Positions 38,728-47,882 are shown, numbered from the stretch's first letter. The stretch: 64,000 nucleotides of DNA from Saccharothrix obliqua (GCF_019375475.1 NZ_JAHXGQ010000015.1:62001-126000); one strand, 5' to 3'. Notes: a model not told the origin generated them from the sequence alone. Made by a program: numbers and translations.

Positions 38728-39858
38728 TCAGCGGTGCCCGTGGTGGCGAACCCGGACCTGCCACTTGACGGCGCGGGTCGTGCCGTCCGCCGCGGCGGCC
38801 TGGCCGATGACCGTGCCGTTGTTGTTCAGCCCGACGGCGACGCTCGACGCGCCGCCCAGCGTGCCGAGGTCGACGACCCGGCCCTGCCGCCACAGGAACG
38901 CGCGCTGCTGACCGGACGCCGAGCTGTACCCGACGACGTCGCCGGAGTCGTTGACCGCCAACGCCTCCGAAGGCGCGGGCACGTTCAGCACGGCCTGCTT
39001 GCCGCCACGCCACACGGTGGCCTGCCGCGCGCCGGCCGCGTTCTGCGTCCAGCCGACCACGTCACCGCGTTCGTTGACGGCCTGCTTGGACGAGGCGACC
39101 GCGCCGGGACCGCCGGGCAGCACCGTCACGGTCTCGCCCTCCCACCGCAGGGGCTGGTTGTCGCGGTTGCCGACGACGACGCCCGCCTCGTTGGCGGCGA
39201 CCACCGAGTACGACCCGGTGCCGGGCGCGCCGGGCAGTCGGGAGCACGAGGTCCCCGTGCAGCGGAACGCGTACTTGTCGTCGCTGAACATCGCCATGTA
39301 GCTGCCCGCCACCAGACCGTTGTCGGTGATGACGCCGATGCTCAGGTGCGGACCGCTCTGCACGAGGCCCGCGTGGCCGCCGTCGCGCCACACCGCGGCG
39401 GCTTCCTGGTGGTAGCCGTACGGGGAGCGGGAGTAGGTCATCGGCACGTCGCCGTTGGCGTTGATCGCGTTGGCACCGACGTAGCCCGCGCCGGCGGGCG
39501 TGATGTCGGTCGTGGTGCCACCGAACCAGATCCGCGGGTGCTGCCGGTAGGTGCCACCGCCGCCGCTGAGGAACTCCAGGCCGAGCACCTGCCCGCGTGC
39601 GTTGAGGTCGGTGGCGGAACCGCGGCCGAGGTCGGTGGTCCCGCCGTGCTCCCAGAGCACGGCGCGTTGCTCCAGGCCGCCGCCGGAACTGGTGCCGGCG
39701 ATCTGGCCGTGGTCGTTGACGGCGACGACGCGGGCGGTCTGGCCCGCCAGGGCGGGCAGTTCGGTGGTGGTGACGCGGGCGCCGCCGGCGGCTTCGGCGG
39801 GCGCGGCGAACACGACCGGTAGGGCGGCGGCGAGCAGGAGGAGGCGCAATCTGGCCAT
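38728..39858 (-). CDS. Secreted HAF-repeat protein
   Basis: A 376-residue exported protein. MARLRLLLLAAALPVVFAAP with an AEAAG site is a signal peptide. The mature part is built from repeated blocks of the form (A/I)N-x-x-G-x-(V/I)-x-G followed by a strand and a W-x-x-G turn, such as ALAVNDSGDVVGYS and VGLNNNGTVIGQA. This is the HAF (YjiM-like) repeat found in extracellular proteins. About eight repeats would form a beta-propeller-like surface. GGAGCG before ATG 39858 supports the start. Function unknown, probably carbohydrate or surface binding. It is divergent from the subtilase gene. Confidence 0.82.
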   Translation of the reverse strand: MARLRLLLLAAALPVVFAAPAEAAGGARVTTTELPALAGQTARVVAVNDHGQIAGTSSGGGLEQRAVLWEHGGTTDLGRGSATDLNARGQVLGLEFLSGGGGTYRQHPRIWFGGTTTDITPAGAGYVGANAINANGDVPMTYSRSPYGYHQEAAAVWRDGGHAGLVQSGPHLSIGVITDNGLVAGSYMAMFSDDKYAFRCTGTSCSRLPGAPGTGSYSVVAANEAGVVVGNRDNQPLRWEGETVTVLPGGPGAVASSKQAVNERGDVVGWTQNAAGARQATVWRGGKQAVLNVPAPSEALAVNDSGDVVGYSSASGQQRAFLWRQGRVVDLGTLGGASSVAVGLNNNGTVIGQAAAADGTTRAVKWQVRVRHHGHR

Positions 39859-40085
39859 GGGTCGCTCCGATGCGGTGGTGGGCGGCGCGCTCCGGACGTT
39901 ATCCACGTCCGCGTGGAATCGGTGTCCGCCGGTCAGCGGAATGACCCGTTGTCGTGGTCTGGACCAATCATCGGCACGGCGGAGCGGTTCGGTAAACCGC
40001 AGGCCGCTGATCACGGAGTGCGGTTATCTGGTTACCGAGGGGGAGTGGCGGCCGGTGAGGCGGCGTCACGGCGACCCGTGGGGGG

Positions 40086-43000
40086 ATGATGAGCCGAAGC
40101 AGCACAGCGCTCCTGGTCGCGGGGCTGCTCGCCACCGCGGTGACCGCCGGCCCGCCGGCGAACGCGGTGCGCGAACCGGACGTGCCCGCGCCCGGACCAC
40201 GCGGCACGGTCACCCTGGTGACCGGCGACCAGGTCACCGTGCGGGACGGCAGGGCGGAGGTCCGGCCGGGGGAGGGCCGGGCGGACGTGGTGTTCCGCCA
40301 GCACCGGGACGAGCGCGGCGACCTGCACGTGGTGCCGTCGGACGCGGCGGGCGCGGTGCGCGACGGGCGGCTGGACGAGCGGCTGTTCGACGTGACCGGC
40401 CTGCTCCGGGCCGGTTACGACGACCGGTCCACGGCCACCACACCGCTGATCGTCGTGCCGGGCGCGGCACCGCTCGCGGCCGGCGGGCGCGAGCTGCCGA
40501 GCCTCGGCGGTCACGCGGTGGAGGTGCCGAAGGACACCGGTTTCTGGTCCGCGACGCGGGCCGCCGACGTCACGGGGGTGTGGCTGGACGGCCCGGTGCG
40601 CGCGGCGCTGGACCGCAGCGTCCCGCAGGTCGGCGCGCCCGAGGCGTGGCGTGCCGGGCACACCGGTCGCGGCGCGGTGGTGGCCGTGCTGGACACCGGG
40701 ATCGACGCCACCCACCCGGACCTCGCCGGTGCCGTGCTGGAGGCGAAGGACTTCAGCGGCAGCGGCGGCACCGACGACCGGGTCGGCCACGGCACGCACG
40801 TCGCCGCGACGATCACCGGTGCCGGTCGCTACCAGGGCGTCGCGCCGGACAGCTCGCTGCTGGTCGGCAAGGTGCTCGGCGACTCCGGCGGCGGGCGGGA
40901 GTCGGACGTCGTGGCGGGCATGGAGTGGGCCGCCGCCCGTGCCGACGTGGTCAACCTGAGCCTGGGCAGCTCGTGGCCGTCCGACGGCGACGACCCGATG
41001 TCCCGGTCGCTCAACCGGATCAGCGCCGAGACCGGCGCGTTGTTCGTCGTCGCGGCGGGCAACACCGGGCCGGAGGGGGTCGTCGGCAGCCCCGCGGCGG
41101 CCGACGCGGCGCTCACCGTGGGCGCGGTCGACCGCGAGGACCGGCTCGCCGGGTTCTCCTCCCGCGGTCCGCGTTGGCAGGACCACGCGATCAAACCGGA
41201 CATCACCGCGCCCGGCGTCGGCATCGTCGCGGCGAAGGCGGCGAACGGTCGCATCGGCGACCCCGTGGACGCCGGGCACGTCGCGTTGTCCGGCACGTCG
41301 ATGGCCACCCCGCACGTCGCGGGCGCGGCGGCGGTCCTCGCCGCCCGGCACCCGGACTGGACCGCGCCCCGGCTCAAGTCGGCCCTGCTGAACAGCGCCA
41401 CGCCGAACCCGGACCGGACGGTGTACGAGCAGGGCGCGGGCCGGGTCGACGTGGCCCGCGCGGTGCGGCAGGCGGTGTCCGCGTCACCCGCGTCGCTCAG
41501 CCTCGGCACGGCCGCCTGGCCGCACCGGGACGACGCGCCGATCGAGCGGGAAGTGGTGTACCGCAACGACGGCACGGCACCGGTGACGTTGCGCGTCGAG
41601 CACGTCGTGGAGGACCCGGCGGGACGGCCCGCACCGGCGGGCATGGTCACCGTGACGCCCGCCGAGGTCACCATCGCGCCTGGTGCGTCCGCCTCCGTGG
41701 CGGTGACCGTGCGGACCGCCCTGGACGGACCGGACGGCCTCTACGGCGGTGAGCTGGTCGCCACCGGCGGCGACACCGCCGTGCGGACGCCGATCGGCGT
41801 GGACAAGGAGGTCGAGAGCTACGACGTGAAGCTGAGCTTCCTCGACCACGACGGGGCGTTGACGCCGGACTTCTTCTACCGGTTCGTCAGCACCACCCGG
41901 CGGCAGGCGTACGTGGACCACGACCCGTCCGGCGTCGTGGTGGCCCGGCTGCCGAAGGACGCGTACTACTTCGACGCCACCGTGGGACTCGCGTCGACGC
42001 GCCAGACCACGTACTTCGGGGAGCCGCGGATCACCGTGGACGGGCCGACCGAACTGGTCTTCGACGCGCGGGCGGGCAACCCGGTGTCGGTGGCCGTGGG
42101 CGAGCCGGACGCGCGGGTCGGGTCGTCGTCGGTGTCGCTGCTCGTGCGCACCGACCACGGGGACACCGGGTTCGGCGTGATCGCCGGTGATTTCGACGGA
42201 ATCCGCTACGCGCCGTCGAAGACGTCCTTCCCGGGCCGGTCGTCGTGGACGGTGCAGGCACGCCTGGCGGCGGACGGCGCCGTGAGCCCCTACCTCTACC
42301 GGGTCTCCCGCGCCGCGGCCGGCGGCATCCCGGCCGACCTCGGCTACCGGTTCGCCGACCGCGACCTGGTGGTGGCGCACACCACCGTCGCCGCGGCCGG
42401 CCCCGGCCAGACCGGCTTCCTGGACTCCCTCGCGGGCGGCCCGCTGCCGCTGCGCGTCACCACCCGCAACACGCCGGACGTGGACTGGTACGGCGCGTTC
42501 CTCGAAATGCCGCGCCCCGACGCCCACCCGCCGCTGTCGTTCCAGCAGACCGCCGGACCGGTCCGCTACCGGGCGGGCAGGCCGGTGGCCGAGAGGTGGA
42601 ACGCGGCGGTGTTCGGGCCGGCGTTCCCGGACACCGGGCGGCCCGACGAGTGGGCGGCGCGGTCCGGCGACGAGGTGCGCGTCTCGCTGCCGCTGTTCAC
42701 CGACCAGGACGCGAACCACTACGGATTCGCCCGGACCACGGCGGCGCGGACCACGTTGCACCGCGACGGCGTGCTGGTGGCGGAGACGCCCGGTGCGGGT
42801 TCGGTGCGCACGAGCGTCCCGGCGGGCCGTGCCGCGTTCCGCCTCGGCGCGGAGGCGGAACGCGAGTCGGGCCTGTCGACGCGGGTCACCGGCACGTGGG
42901 AGTTCACGTCCGACACCACGGCCGGCCCCACTTCGCTGCCGCTGACGGCCGTGCGGTTCGCGCCGACCCTGGACGACCACAACCGCGCCGCCGCCGGGAA

Positions 43001-43253
43001 ACCGTTCGTGTTCCCGGTGTACGTGCAGCGCAACGGCGGGGCGGACCCCGGCGACGTGCGGCTGACCGTGCAGGTGTCCTACGACGACGGCGGCCACTGG
43101 CGGCCGGTGCCGTTGGCGAAGGTCGGCACCCGGTGGGTCGCGGCGGTGGTGCACCCGGCGGACGCGAAGCACGTGTCACTGCGAGCATCGGGCCGCGACC
43201 AGGAGGGCAACACCGTCACCCAGACCGTGATCCGCGCGTACGGGCTCAGGTGA
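40086..43253 (+). CDS. Secreted subtilisin-family (S8) serine protease, large
   Basis: A 1055-residue exported protease. A signal peptide (about residues 1-27) and pro-region precede the catalytic domain. VVAVLDTGIDATHPDL gives Asp 203, GHGTHVAATI His 235, VVAAGNTGPEG Asn 326 and LSGTSMATPHVAGA Ser 405. After residue 480 come beta-sandwich domains (GASASVAVTVRTALDG and onward), similar to Streptomyces large S8 proteases. The ending VSLRASGRDQEGNTVTQTVI fits a surface domain. ATG at 40086 is directly followed by a second ATG at 40089, and GGGGG immediately precedes the first, so the exact start is ambiguous. Substrate unknown; probably extracellular protein degradation. Confidence 0.92.
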   Translation: MMSRSSTALLVAGLLATAVTAGPPANAVREPDVPAPGPRGTVTLVTGDQVTVRDGRAEVRPGEGRADVVFRQHRDERGDLHVVPSDAAGAVRDGRLDERLFDVTGLLRAGYDDRSTATTPLIVVPGAAPLAAGGRELPSLGGHAVEVPKDTGFWSATRAADVTGVWLDGPVRAALDRSVPQVGAPEAWRAGHTGRGAVVAVLDTGIDATHPDLAGAVLEAKDFSGSGGTDDRVGHGTHVAATITGAGRYQGVAPDSSLLVGKVLGDSGGGRESDVVAGMEWAAARADVVNLSLGSSWPSDGDDPMSRSLNRISAETGALFVVAAGNTGPEGVVGSPAAADAALTVGAVDREDRLAGFSSRGPRWQDHAIKPDITAPGVGIVAAKAANGRIGDPVDAGHVALSGTSMATPHVAGAAAVLAARHPDWTAPRLKSALLNSATPNPDRTVYEQGAGRVDVARAVRQAVSASPASLSLGTAAWPHRDDAPIEREVVYRNDGTAPVTLRVEHVVEDPAGRPAPAGMVTVTPAEVTIAPGASASVAVTVRTALDGPDGLYGGELVATGGDTAVRTPIGVDKEVESYDVKLSFLDHDGALTPDFFYRFVSTTRRQAYVDHDPSGVVVARLPKDAYYFDATVGLASTRQTTYFGEPRITVDGPTELVFDARAGNPVSVAVGEPDARVGSSSVSLLVRTDHGDTGFGVIAGDFDGIRYAPSKTSFPGRSSWTVQARLAADGAVSPYLYRVSRAAAGGIPADLGYRFADRDLVVAHTTVAAAGPGQTGFLDSLAGGPLPLRVTTRNTPDVDWYGAFLEMPRPDAHPPLSFQQTAGPVRYRAGRPVAERWNAAVFGPAFPDTGRPDEWAARSGDEVRVSLPLFTDQDANHYGFARTTAARTTLHRDGVLVAETPGAGSVRTSVPAGRAAFRLGAEAERESGLSTRVTGTWEFTSDTTAGPTSLPLTAVRFAPTLDDHNRAAAGKPFVFPVYVQRNGGADPGDVRLTVQVSYDDGGHWRPVPLAKVGTRWVAAVVHPADAKHVSLRASGRDQEGNTVTQTVIRAYGLR

Positions 43254-43299
43254 GTGGTCCAGCTCGCTCCCGGGCAAGGCGGCGGCAGGTGTTCCGGGG

Positions 43300-43902
43300 T
43301 CAGGCAGCCCAGACCTGCCGTGCCGGGGTGAGCGCGGCGGCCTGGTAGGGCGGCACCGCCCTGCCTTCGACCACGACCTCCAGCCCGTACTTCTCCTTGA
43401 GCACCAACCACAACCGCGAAGCGAGCCCCGAGTACGCCTTCAGCACGTCCGTGCCGTCGCTGACCTGGAGCACGTACACCCAGGTCGACCCGTCAGGAGC
43501 GCCTTCGGCGGCCTCCCGCCAGGCGCAGCGCAGCCGACGTCCTCCGTGGCGGGGCGCGTCCGCCGACAGCAGGATGTCGGCCCGACTCGGGTCGGGCGCG
43601 CCGGCCGGACCGGTCGGGCTGAAGCGGTAGCGCAGCGGCGGCACCTCGTCGACGACCGGCACGTCGGCCAGGTCCGGGTTGTCCGGGTCGCTGAGGAAGG
43701 AACGGATCAGGTCGCGTTCCTCGACGGTGACACCCACGCCTTCGTAGGCCAGGTTGAGCAGGAGCGTCGACTCGGCCAGGTCCCACTCGCCTGCGGCGAA
43801 GTGCTCCCGTGCGGTGCCCAGGGTGTCGTCGGAGAGCCGGCCGGCAAGTCGCGCACACACATCCGTGACCGCCGCGTAGAGCTTCGTATCCATGGCGCTC
43901 AC
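43300..43902 (-). CDS. Putative immunity protein for the EndoU toxin
   Basis: A 200-residue acidic soluble protein without signal peptide or recognised domain. The N-terminal half is helical (KLYAAVTDVCARLAGRLSDD, then EWDLAESTLLLNLAYEGVGV). The C-terminal half is beta-rich with STWVYVLQVSDGTDVLKAYS. The GTG at 43902 overlaps the toxin stop (GTGA); ATG 43893 is an alternative. Position directly after a secreted nuclease toxin is the standard place of a cognate immunity gene, which must be present in producer cells. The assignment is by position only. Confidence 0.65.
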   Translation of the reverse strand: MSAMDTKLYAAVTDVCARLAGRLSDDTLGTAREHFAAGEWDLAESTLLLNLAYEGVGVTVEERDLIRSFLSDPDNPDLADVPVVDEVPPLRYRFSPTGPAGAPDPSRADILLSADAPRHGGRRLRCAWREAAEGAPDGSTWVYVLQVSDGTDVLKAYSGLASRLWLVLKEKYGLEVVVEGRAVPPYQAAALTPARQVWAA

Positions 43903-44645
43903 TTCTTCTTGTATTCGCCGAGCACGGTTGTGGTGACCTTACCCTGCGCGTCCTGCACGACTCTGATGATCTTGTCGCCCTTCGGTCCCTCCCACGTCCA
44001 ACTGCCGTCGCCACCCGCGTCCGGGTTGCTGTAGCGGGGCGGGTTGCCCATCGGGACTCCTGGCGGGGCGGGGTTCGGCGCCGCCGGGTTGGTGATCACG
44101 CCGGGGTCGGCGCTGTTGGGCGGGTAGGCGGTGCGGATCTCGCCGTTGGCCAGCACGGTCGTCTTGACCTCGATGCCGTCGACCGTGCCCTTGTAGTCGT
44201 AGGCCCACGCCGGGTTGCCGTCGGCGTCCTTGGTCAGGTATGGCCCCTTCGCGGGTGGTCCCTGCTGCGTGGCCTGGTACGCCGAGTCGAGGATCTTCGC
44301 CTCGTCCCAATCCTTCGGGAACTCGGTCTTCTTCGAGAAGCCGGTACCCGCCAGGTGGCCGCCCTGCCTGCCACCGTCACCGTGGACGATGTGCTCCCGC
44401 GATGCGTCGCTGTGCCGGATGTCGTTCGCCGTCGGCGGCTGGATGGGCTTGGTCGGAGGTGCCGGCTTGCCCGTGCTGCCGGGTTTGGTGGTCGGCCCAC
44501 CGGCCCCACCACCGGGTTTGCCCTGTTGCGCGGCCTGGGCGGTGGCCGCCTGCGCGCTGGTGACGCCGTTGCCCGCATTGATGTTGCCGTGGGTCTGCGA
44601 GGGCTTGCCGGGAGAGTTCCCTCCCGGGTTCTTGGGTTTCGCCAT
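43899..44645 (-). CDS. EndoU-type nuclease toxin domain protein
   Basis: A 248-residue protein. Residues 1-74 form a Gly/Pro/Gln-rich linker. Residues about 80-176 match bacterial EndoU RNase toxins: EHIVHGD (His 85), GGRQGGHLAGTG (His 97), KKTEFPKDWDEAKIL (Lys 105/106), DGIEVKTTVLANGEIRTAYP. The paired His and a Lys are the catalytic residues of the family. After the usual YP end there is an extra 70-residue tail with SWTWEGPKGDKIIRVVQDAQ, not part of EndoU. No WXG domain is present; that part is encoded by the gene 7 bases upstream. The next gene is the probable immunity protein. Confidence 0.78.
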   Translation of the reverse strand: MAKPKNPGGNSPGKPSQTHGNINAGNGVTSAQAATAQAAQQGKPGGGAGGPTTKPGSTGKPAPPTKPIQPPTANDIRHSDASREHIVHGDGGRQGGHLAGTGFSKKTEFPKDWDEAKILDSAYQATQQGPPAKGPYLTKDADGNPAWAYDYKGTVDGIEVKTTVLANGEIRTAYPPNSADPGVITNPAAPNPAPPGVPMGNPPRYSNPDAGGDGSWTWEGPKGDKIIRVVQDAQGKVTTTVLGEYKKK

Positions 44646-44652
44646 GACAGCC

Positions 44653-45354
44653 CTAGCCGTTCAGCAGCTTGGTGAGGTTGGTGATGCTGGTGATCAGCGC
44701 TGTGGTGTAGACCAGGATGCGTCCCGCCCACTTGACCACGGCCGCGGCGATCTGCGTGGCGATCACCGGGATCGTCACCACGAAGATCGCCTCGACCGCC
44801 CACACGATCACTCGCGCGACCAGGTCGGCGATCAGGTCGCGGACGATCTCCCGGGTCAGCTCCACCAGGCCACCGGCGCCCTCCGTGGCCGCCGCCAGGG
44901 CCGCGGAGACAGCGGCCAAGCCGCCGAGTGCGTCGACGTTGTTGGCCATCAGCGCGCGATAGGCGTCGGCGGCTTCTCCGCGCCAGTTGGACAGGTCGTT
45001 GGCGAGGTGCGAACCGAGGTCGGTGGACATCGACTCCAGTTCGACGGCCATGTTGTTCCAGGTTTCGGCGTGCGAGCGGACCACGTCGGGCTTGCCGGTC
45101 AGATCGTCGAGCACTTCCCGCAGCGGCTCGAAATACTCCATGGCCCAACCCAGCCCGTTGGCCAGCAGGGCGCTGATCGGATCCATGACGGAGGCGGCGA
45201 CCTCGACCCCGAGAGCAGCACCGGCGAGGGCGTCGTCGACCCACCCCTCGCTCCTGATCGCGTCCACCAGTCCTTCGATGCCGTCCGCCAGCCCCGATCC
45301 GGTCCACACCTCCCGGGACGATTGCACCGGTGCGATCAGCGACTCGTCCGTCAC
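44653..45354 (-). CDS. WXG-type carrier protein for T7SS toxin
   Basis: A 233-residue protein with the helix-turn-helix of WXG/ESX substrates. ESMSTDLGSHLANDLSNWRG followed by EAADAYRALMANN holds the W-x-G motif (WRG near residue 120) between two long helices. Two or three hydrophobic helices at the C-terminus (AIFVVTIPVIATQIAAAVVK) resemble the trailing part of the N-terminal domain in long T7SS polymorphic toxins. The GTG overlaps the stop of the EspC-like gene. In other loci such domains are fused to the toxin; here the frame stops with TAG and the toxin starts 7 bases later. It probably escorts EndoU through a type VII system. Confidence 0.78.
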   Translation of the reverse strand: MTDESLIAPVQSSREVWTGSGLADGIEGLVDAIRSEGWVDDALAGAALGVEVAASVMDPISALLANGLGWAMEYFEPLREVLDDLTGKPDVVRSHAETWNNMAVELESMSTDLGSHLANDLSNWRGEAADAYRALMANNVDALGGLAAVSAALAAATEGAGGLVELTREIVRDLIADLVARVIVWAVEAIFVVTIPVIATQIAAAVVKWAGRILVYTTALITSITNLTKLLNG

Positions 45355-45671
45355 CGCGTCCCCTCGCCGTCCGCCGAGTTCATCAGCTGCGTGTTCGCTT
45401 CCTCTATGGCCTCGTACTCATCCGCACTGGCGCGCAGAGCCTCACCGACGAGCGACAGGTTCTCTTCCACGGAGGCGATCAGTTCGTCCTGCTTCGTGTG
45501 ACGACCTTCCAGCACACCGGAGATCCAGCCGCACAGCAGGCCGTACGCCTGGTCGTCCTGCGCGATGTGCGCACTGGCGGCCTTCACCGCGGCGAACCGC
45601 GCCTCGATCGCTGCCACATTGCTCGCGTGAGTGCGCAACTGCTCGACACTGACGTCGTACCCGTCACCCAT
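45351..45671 (-). CDS. EspC-like type VII secretion target (WXG100-sized)
   Basis: A 106-residue helical-hairpin protein of the ESX-1 EspC/DUF2580 group. YDVSVEQLRTHASNVAAIEA opens the first helix and LCGWISGVLEGRHTKQDELI forms the turn with Trp. The C-terminal helix ends ADEYEAIEEANTQLM, which includes a YxxxE secretion signal. Such proteins are cosecreted partners of WXG carriers. ATG 45671 follows 3 bases after the YbaB stop, and its own stop overlaps the next GTG, so the four genes act as one unit. Confidence 0.8.
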   Translation of the reverse strand: MGDGYDVSVEQLRTHASNVAAIEARFAAVKAASAHIAQDDQAYGLLCGWISGVLEGRHTKQDELIASVEENLSLVGEALRASADEYEAIEEANTQLMNSADGEGTR

Positions 45672-45674
45672 CGC

Positions 45675-46127
45675 TTACTTTTCCCTGAGGTAGGAGCGCG
45701 CGTCGAAGCCCTCGTCGTCATCCATGGACGCGGCCCGGCGTTCCGGGGCAGGAGCGCCACGCAGGTGCCGTCCGACGTTGTCCGTGATCGCCCGTCCGAC
45801 GGCGGACTCGGCGCCGACCGTCTCCGCGATGATCTCCTGGGACTGATCGGCAACCTTGGCTTTGGCGTCGCGGAGAGTGGCCATGATCGTCCGCGAGACG
45901 AGGTCGGGGGCTGATCGCTGCATCCGCTCGCTCAACCGCAAATCGACCAGTGAGCCCGTCGAGTCGACGGTGACCTCGACCAACCCACTCGGATCGCCGA
46001 CCGTGACGCGAATCGCCTGAAGGCGTTCGCCCATGGCGCTGGTGTCCGAGGCCAACTTGTCGATCCGGCCCTTCCACGCCGCCAGGCGCTCGCGTGCGCC
46101 GTCGGGGTCGAGAATGTTCCCGTCCAC
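45675..46127 (-). CDS. YbaB/EbfC-family protein
   Basis: A 150-residue YbaB-type protein. ERLAAWKGRIDKLASDTSAM, then VTVGDPSGLVEVTVDSTGSL and VDLRLSERMQRSAPDLVSRT, follow the YbaB order of helix, strand pair and helix. A disordered acidic tail ends in SMDDDEGFDARSYLREK. GGAGGAAC precedes the GTG at 46127, fixing the start. YbaB-like genes head many actinobacterial T7SS effector operons, though their role there is unclear. A TACACT -10 lies about 45 bases upstream. Confidence 0.82.
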   Translation of the reverse strand: MDGNILDPDGARERLAAWKGRIDKLASDTSAMGERLQAIRVTVGDPSGLVEVTVDSTGSLVDLRLSERMQRSAPDLVSRTIMATLRDAKAKVADQSQEIIAETVGAESAVGRAITDNVGRHLRGAPAPERRAASMDDDEGFDARSYLREK

Positions 46128-46171
46128 GTTCCTCCTCCGCGCCGCGGCACCCTGCCTGGGAGCAGGAGGCA

Positions 46172-46177
46172 AGTGTA
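46172..46177 (-). promoter_or_regulatory. -10 element of the T7SS toxin operon
   Basis: On the minus strand TACACT at 46177-46172 is the best -10 in the 128-base gap before the YbaB gene and predicts a leader of about 40 bases with a strong GGAGGAAC site. No clear -35. This is the only promoter-like site of the five-gene operon. Confidence 0.45.
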
Positions 46178-46255
46178 AAGAGCGAATGAGCCGTGCAGGG
46201 CCGAATCCGTCACCCCGCCGTCATCCTCCGGCTCCGATGACCCGCCGGACAGGTC

Positions 46256-47827
46256 CTAAGTCAACAGCAGCACCGCGCCGGCGACGGCGGCGAACCACAG
46301 CAGCACCGGCAGCGCTCCGCCGATCCGCGACGTGACGGCGTCGTCACCGGCGGGCGCGAGGTCGTGCAGGCGGCGGGCGATGGCGCCCAGCTCGGTCACC
46401 GGCCTGCGGGCGGGCGCGAGGGTGAAGCGGGAGCCGTCGTCCAGTTCCAGCACGAGGCGCTGGCCGTCGCGGCGGATGGACGTGACCGCCGCCCACGGCA
46501 CCCGGTAGTTGCGCAGCCACGACCGGAGGGCCACGTGGTCGGCGTGGAACACCGCCGACGGCCGCCCCCGCACCCACCCCGCCAGGGCGCACGTGCCCGC
46601 CGTCCACAACGCGGTCAGCACGACGGGACCGTCCACGGCGGTCGCGCCCGCGGTGAGCAGCACGGCCGCCGCGAACAGCCAACGGCTCGCGACGACGTCC
46701 CGGCGGTGCGGCTGCACCGGGTACGGCAGCGGCGGCACCTCTAGGGCCACGCCCAGCAGCTCCTCGCCCGGCTCGTCCGGCCTGGGCACGTCCCGGTGGT
46801 GCGGGCGCAACGGCCGGTTCGGCAGCAGCACGCGGTCCGCGGTGGACAACACCACCCAGCCGCCGTGGCTCAGGTCGCCGACCGCCAGCACCCGGTCGTC
46901 CTCCGGCGGCGGCGACACCGGGATGGACGCGAACGGCCTGCCGTCGGCGGTGTGCAGCACGGCCCGGCCACGCGCGTCGGCCCGCACCAGCACCTCGACC
47001 GCGGGTGCCGGCCCGGCGAGCACCCGCTGCCACGCCCGCCGGCCCGCCACGTCCCGCAACCGCAGGAACACCGCCATGCCCAGGGACGCGGTCATCGCGG
47101 TCAGCGGGAACGTCACGTCGCGCGGCTCGGCGACCAGTTCCGCCCAGTCGCCGTCCACCAGCAGCGGCACGTCCGAGCCGACCGCGTACGAGGCGGGCGC
47201 GATGACCTGGAACACCTGCTCCCGCCCGGACGGCAGCCGCACCGCCACGTCCATCTCGCCGACCTTCGTGACGGTGCCGTCGACCTGCGTCGCGACGGCC
47301 GCGTGCGTGGCCAGCTCGCCCGCGTCGACCACGTACTTCACCATCGCCACCAGACCGACCAGCAGCATCAGCGCGGCGACGGCGGTCCGCCCGGTGAACC
47401 GCACCGGCGGCTCACGCGGCACCACGGTCGGCGTGCCGATCTCACCGAACACCCGGTGCTGCGCCCGGCGGGCCTCCACCAGCCACAGCGCCACCAGCGC
47501 GCATGCCAGGCCGTGCAGCCCGAACGCGAGCCGGATGCCCTCGTCCGCCTCGAACAACACCTCCGCCAACCCGAACACCGCGCCCACCGCGCACCCGAGA
47601 CCGGGTTCCCGCCACAACAGCACGGGCGTCGCGAGCAACGCCGCCGTGAACACCGCCAGCCACGGGTCGGGTTCGCAGGGTGCGGCGGGCGTGCACGTCG
47701 TCGGCCTGGTGACGGCGTAGCCGAAGGCGAAGGCCCACCCGGCGAGCAACACGCCCTTGTAGACCCACGCCGGTACGGTGTGCGCCTCCCAGCGGCGGAG
47801 GTCCCCGGCGGTGAACGGATGGCTCAT
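46256..47827 (-). CDS. Polytopic membrane protein with PH-like C-terminal region
   Basis: A 523-residue membrane protein. Several hydrophobic helices in the first 200 residues (for example VYKGVLLAGWAFAFGYAVTR) are followed by a soluble part of small beta domains with VTKVGEMDVAVRLPSGREQV and HTADGRPFASIPVSPPPEDD. Further helices come next, and near the C-terminus a PH-like stretch, NYRVPWAAVTSIRRDGQRLV followed by LELDDGSRFTLAPAR. The function is unknown. ATG 47827 was chosen; the extension upstream lacks similarity. It is upstream of no obvious partner. Confidence 0.72.
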   Translation of the reverse strand: MSHPFTAGDLRRWEAHTVPAWVYKGVLLAGWAFAFGYAVTRPTTCTPAAPCEPDPWLAVFTAALLATPVLLWREPGLGCAVGAVFGLAEVLFEADEGIRLAFGLHGLACALVALWLVEARRAQHRVFGEIGTPTVVPREPPVRFTGRTAVAALMLLVGLVAMVKYVVDAGELATHAAVATQVDGTVTKVGEMDVAVRLPSGREQVFQVIAPASYAVGSDVPLLVDGDWAELVAEPRDVTFPLTAMTASLGMAVFLRLRDVAGRRAWQRVLAGPAPAVEVLVRADARGRAVLHTADGRPFASIPVSPPPEDDRVLAVGDLSHGGWVVLSTADRVLLPNRPLRPHHRDVPRPDEPGEELLGVALEVPPLPYPVQPHRRDVVASRWLFAAAVLLTAGATAVDGPVVLTALWTAGTCALAGWVRGRPSAVFHADHVALRSWLRNYRVPWAAVTSIRRDGQRLVLELDDGSRFTLAPARRPVTELGAIARRLHDLAPAGDDAVTSRIGGALPVLLWFAAVAGAVLLLT

Positions 47828-47882
47828 ACCGGAAATCCTGAGGCACGCCGCACCGCCGCCGTCCACCAGCCCCCGCGTGTGC

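Noticed and set aside
44646-44652. Frameshift or sequencing error splitting one WXG-EndoU toxin gene
   Set aside because: The upstream frame ends in a proper TAG and the toxin has its own ATG after a usable AGGG. The toxin's linker starts cleanly. The possibility cannot be excluded without homologues, but nothing in the sequence demands it.
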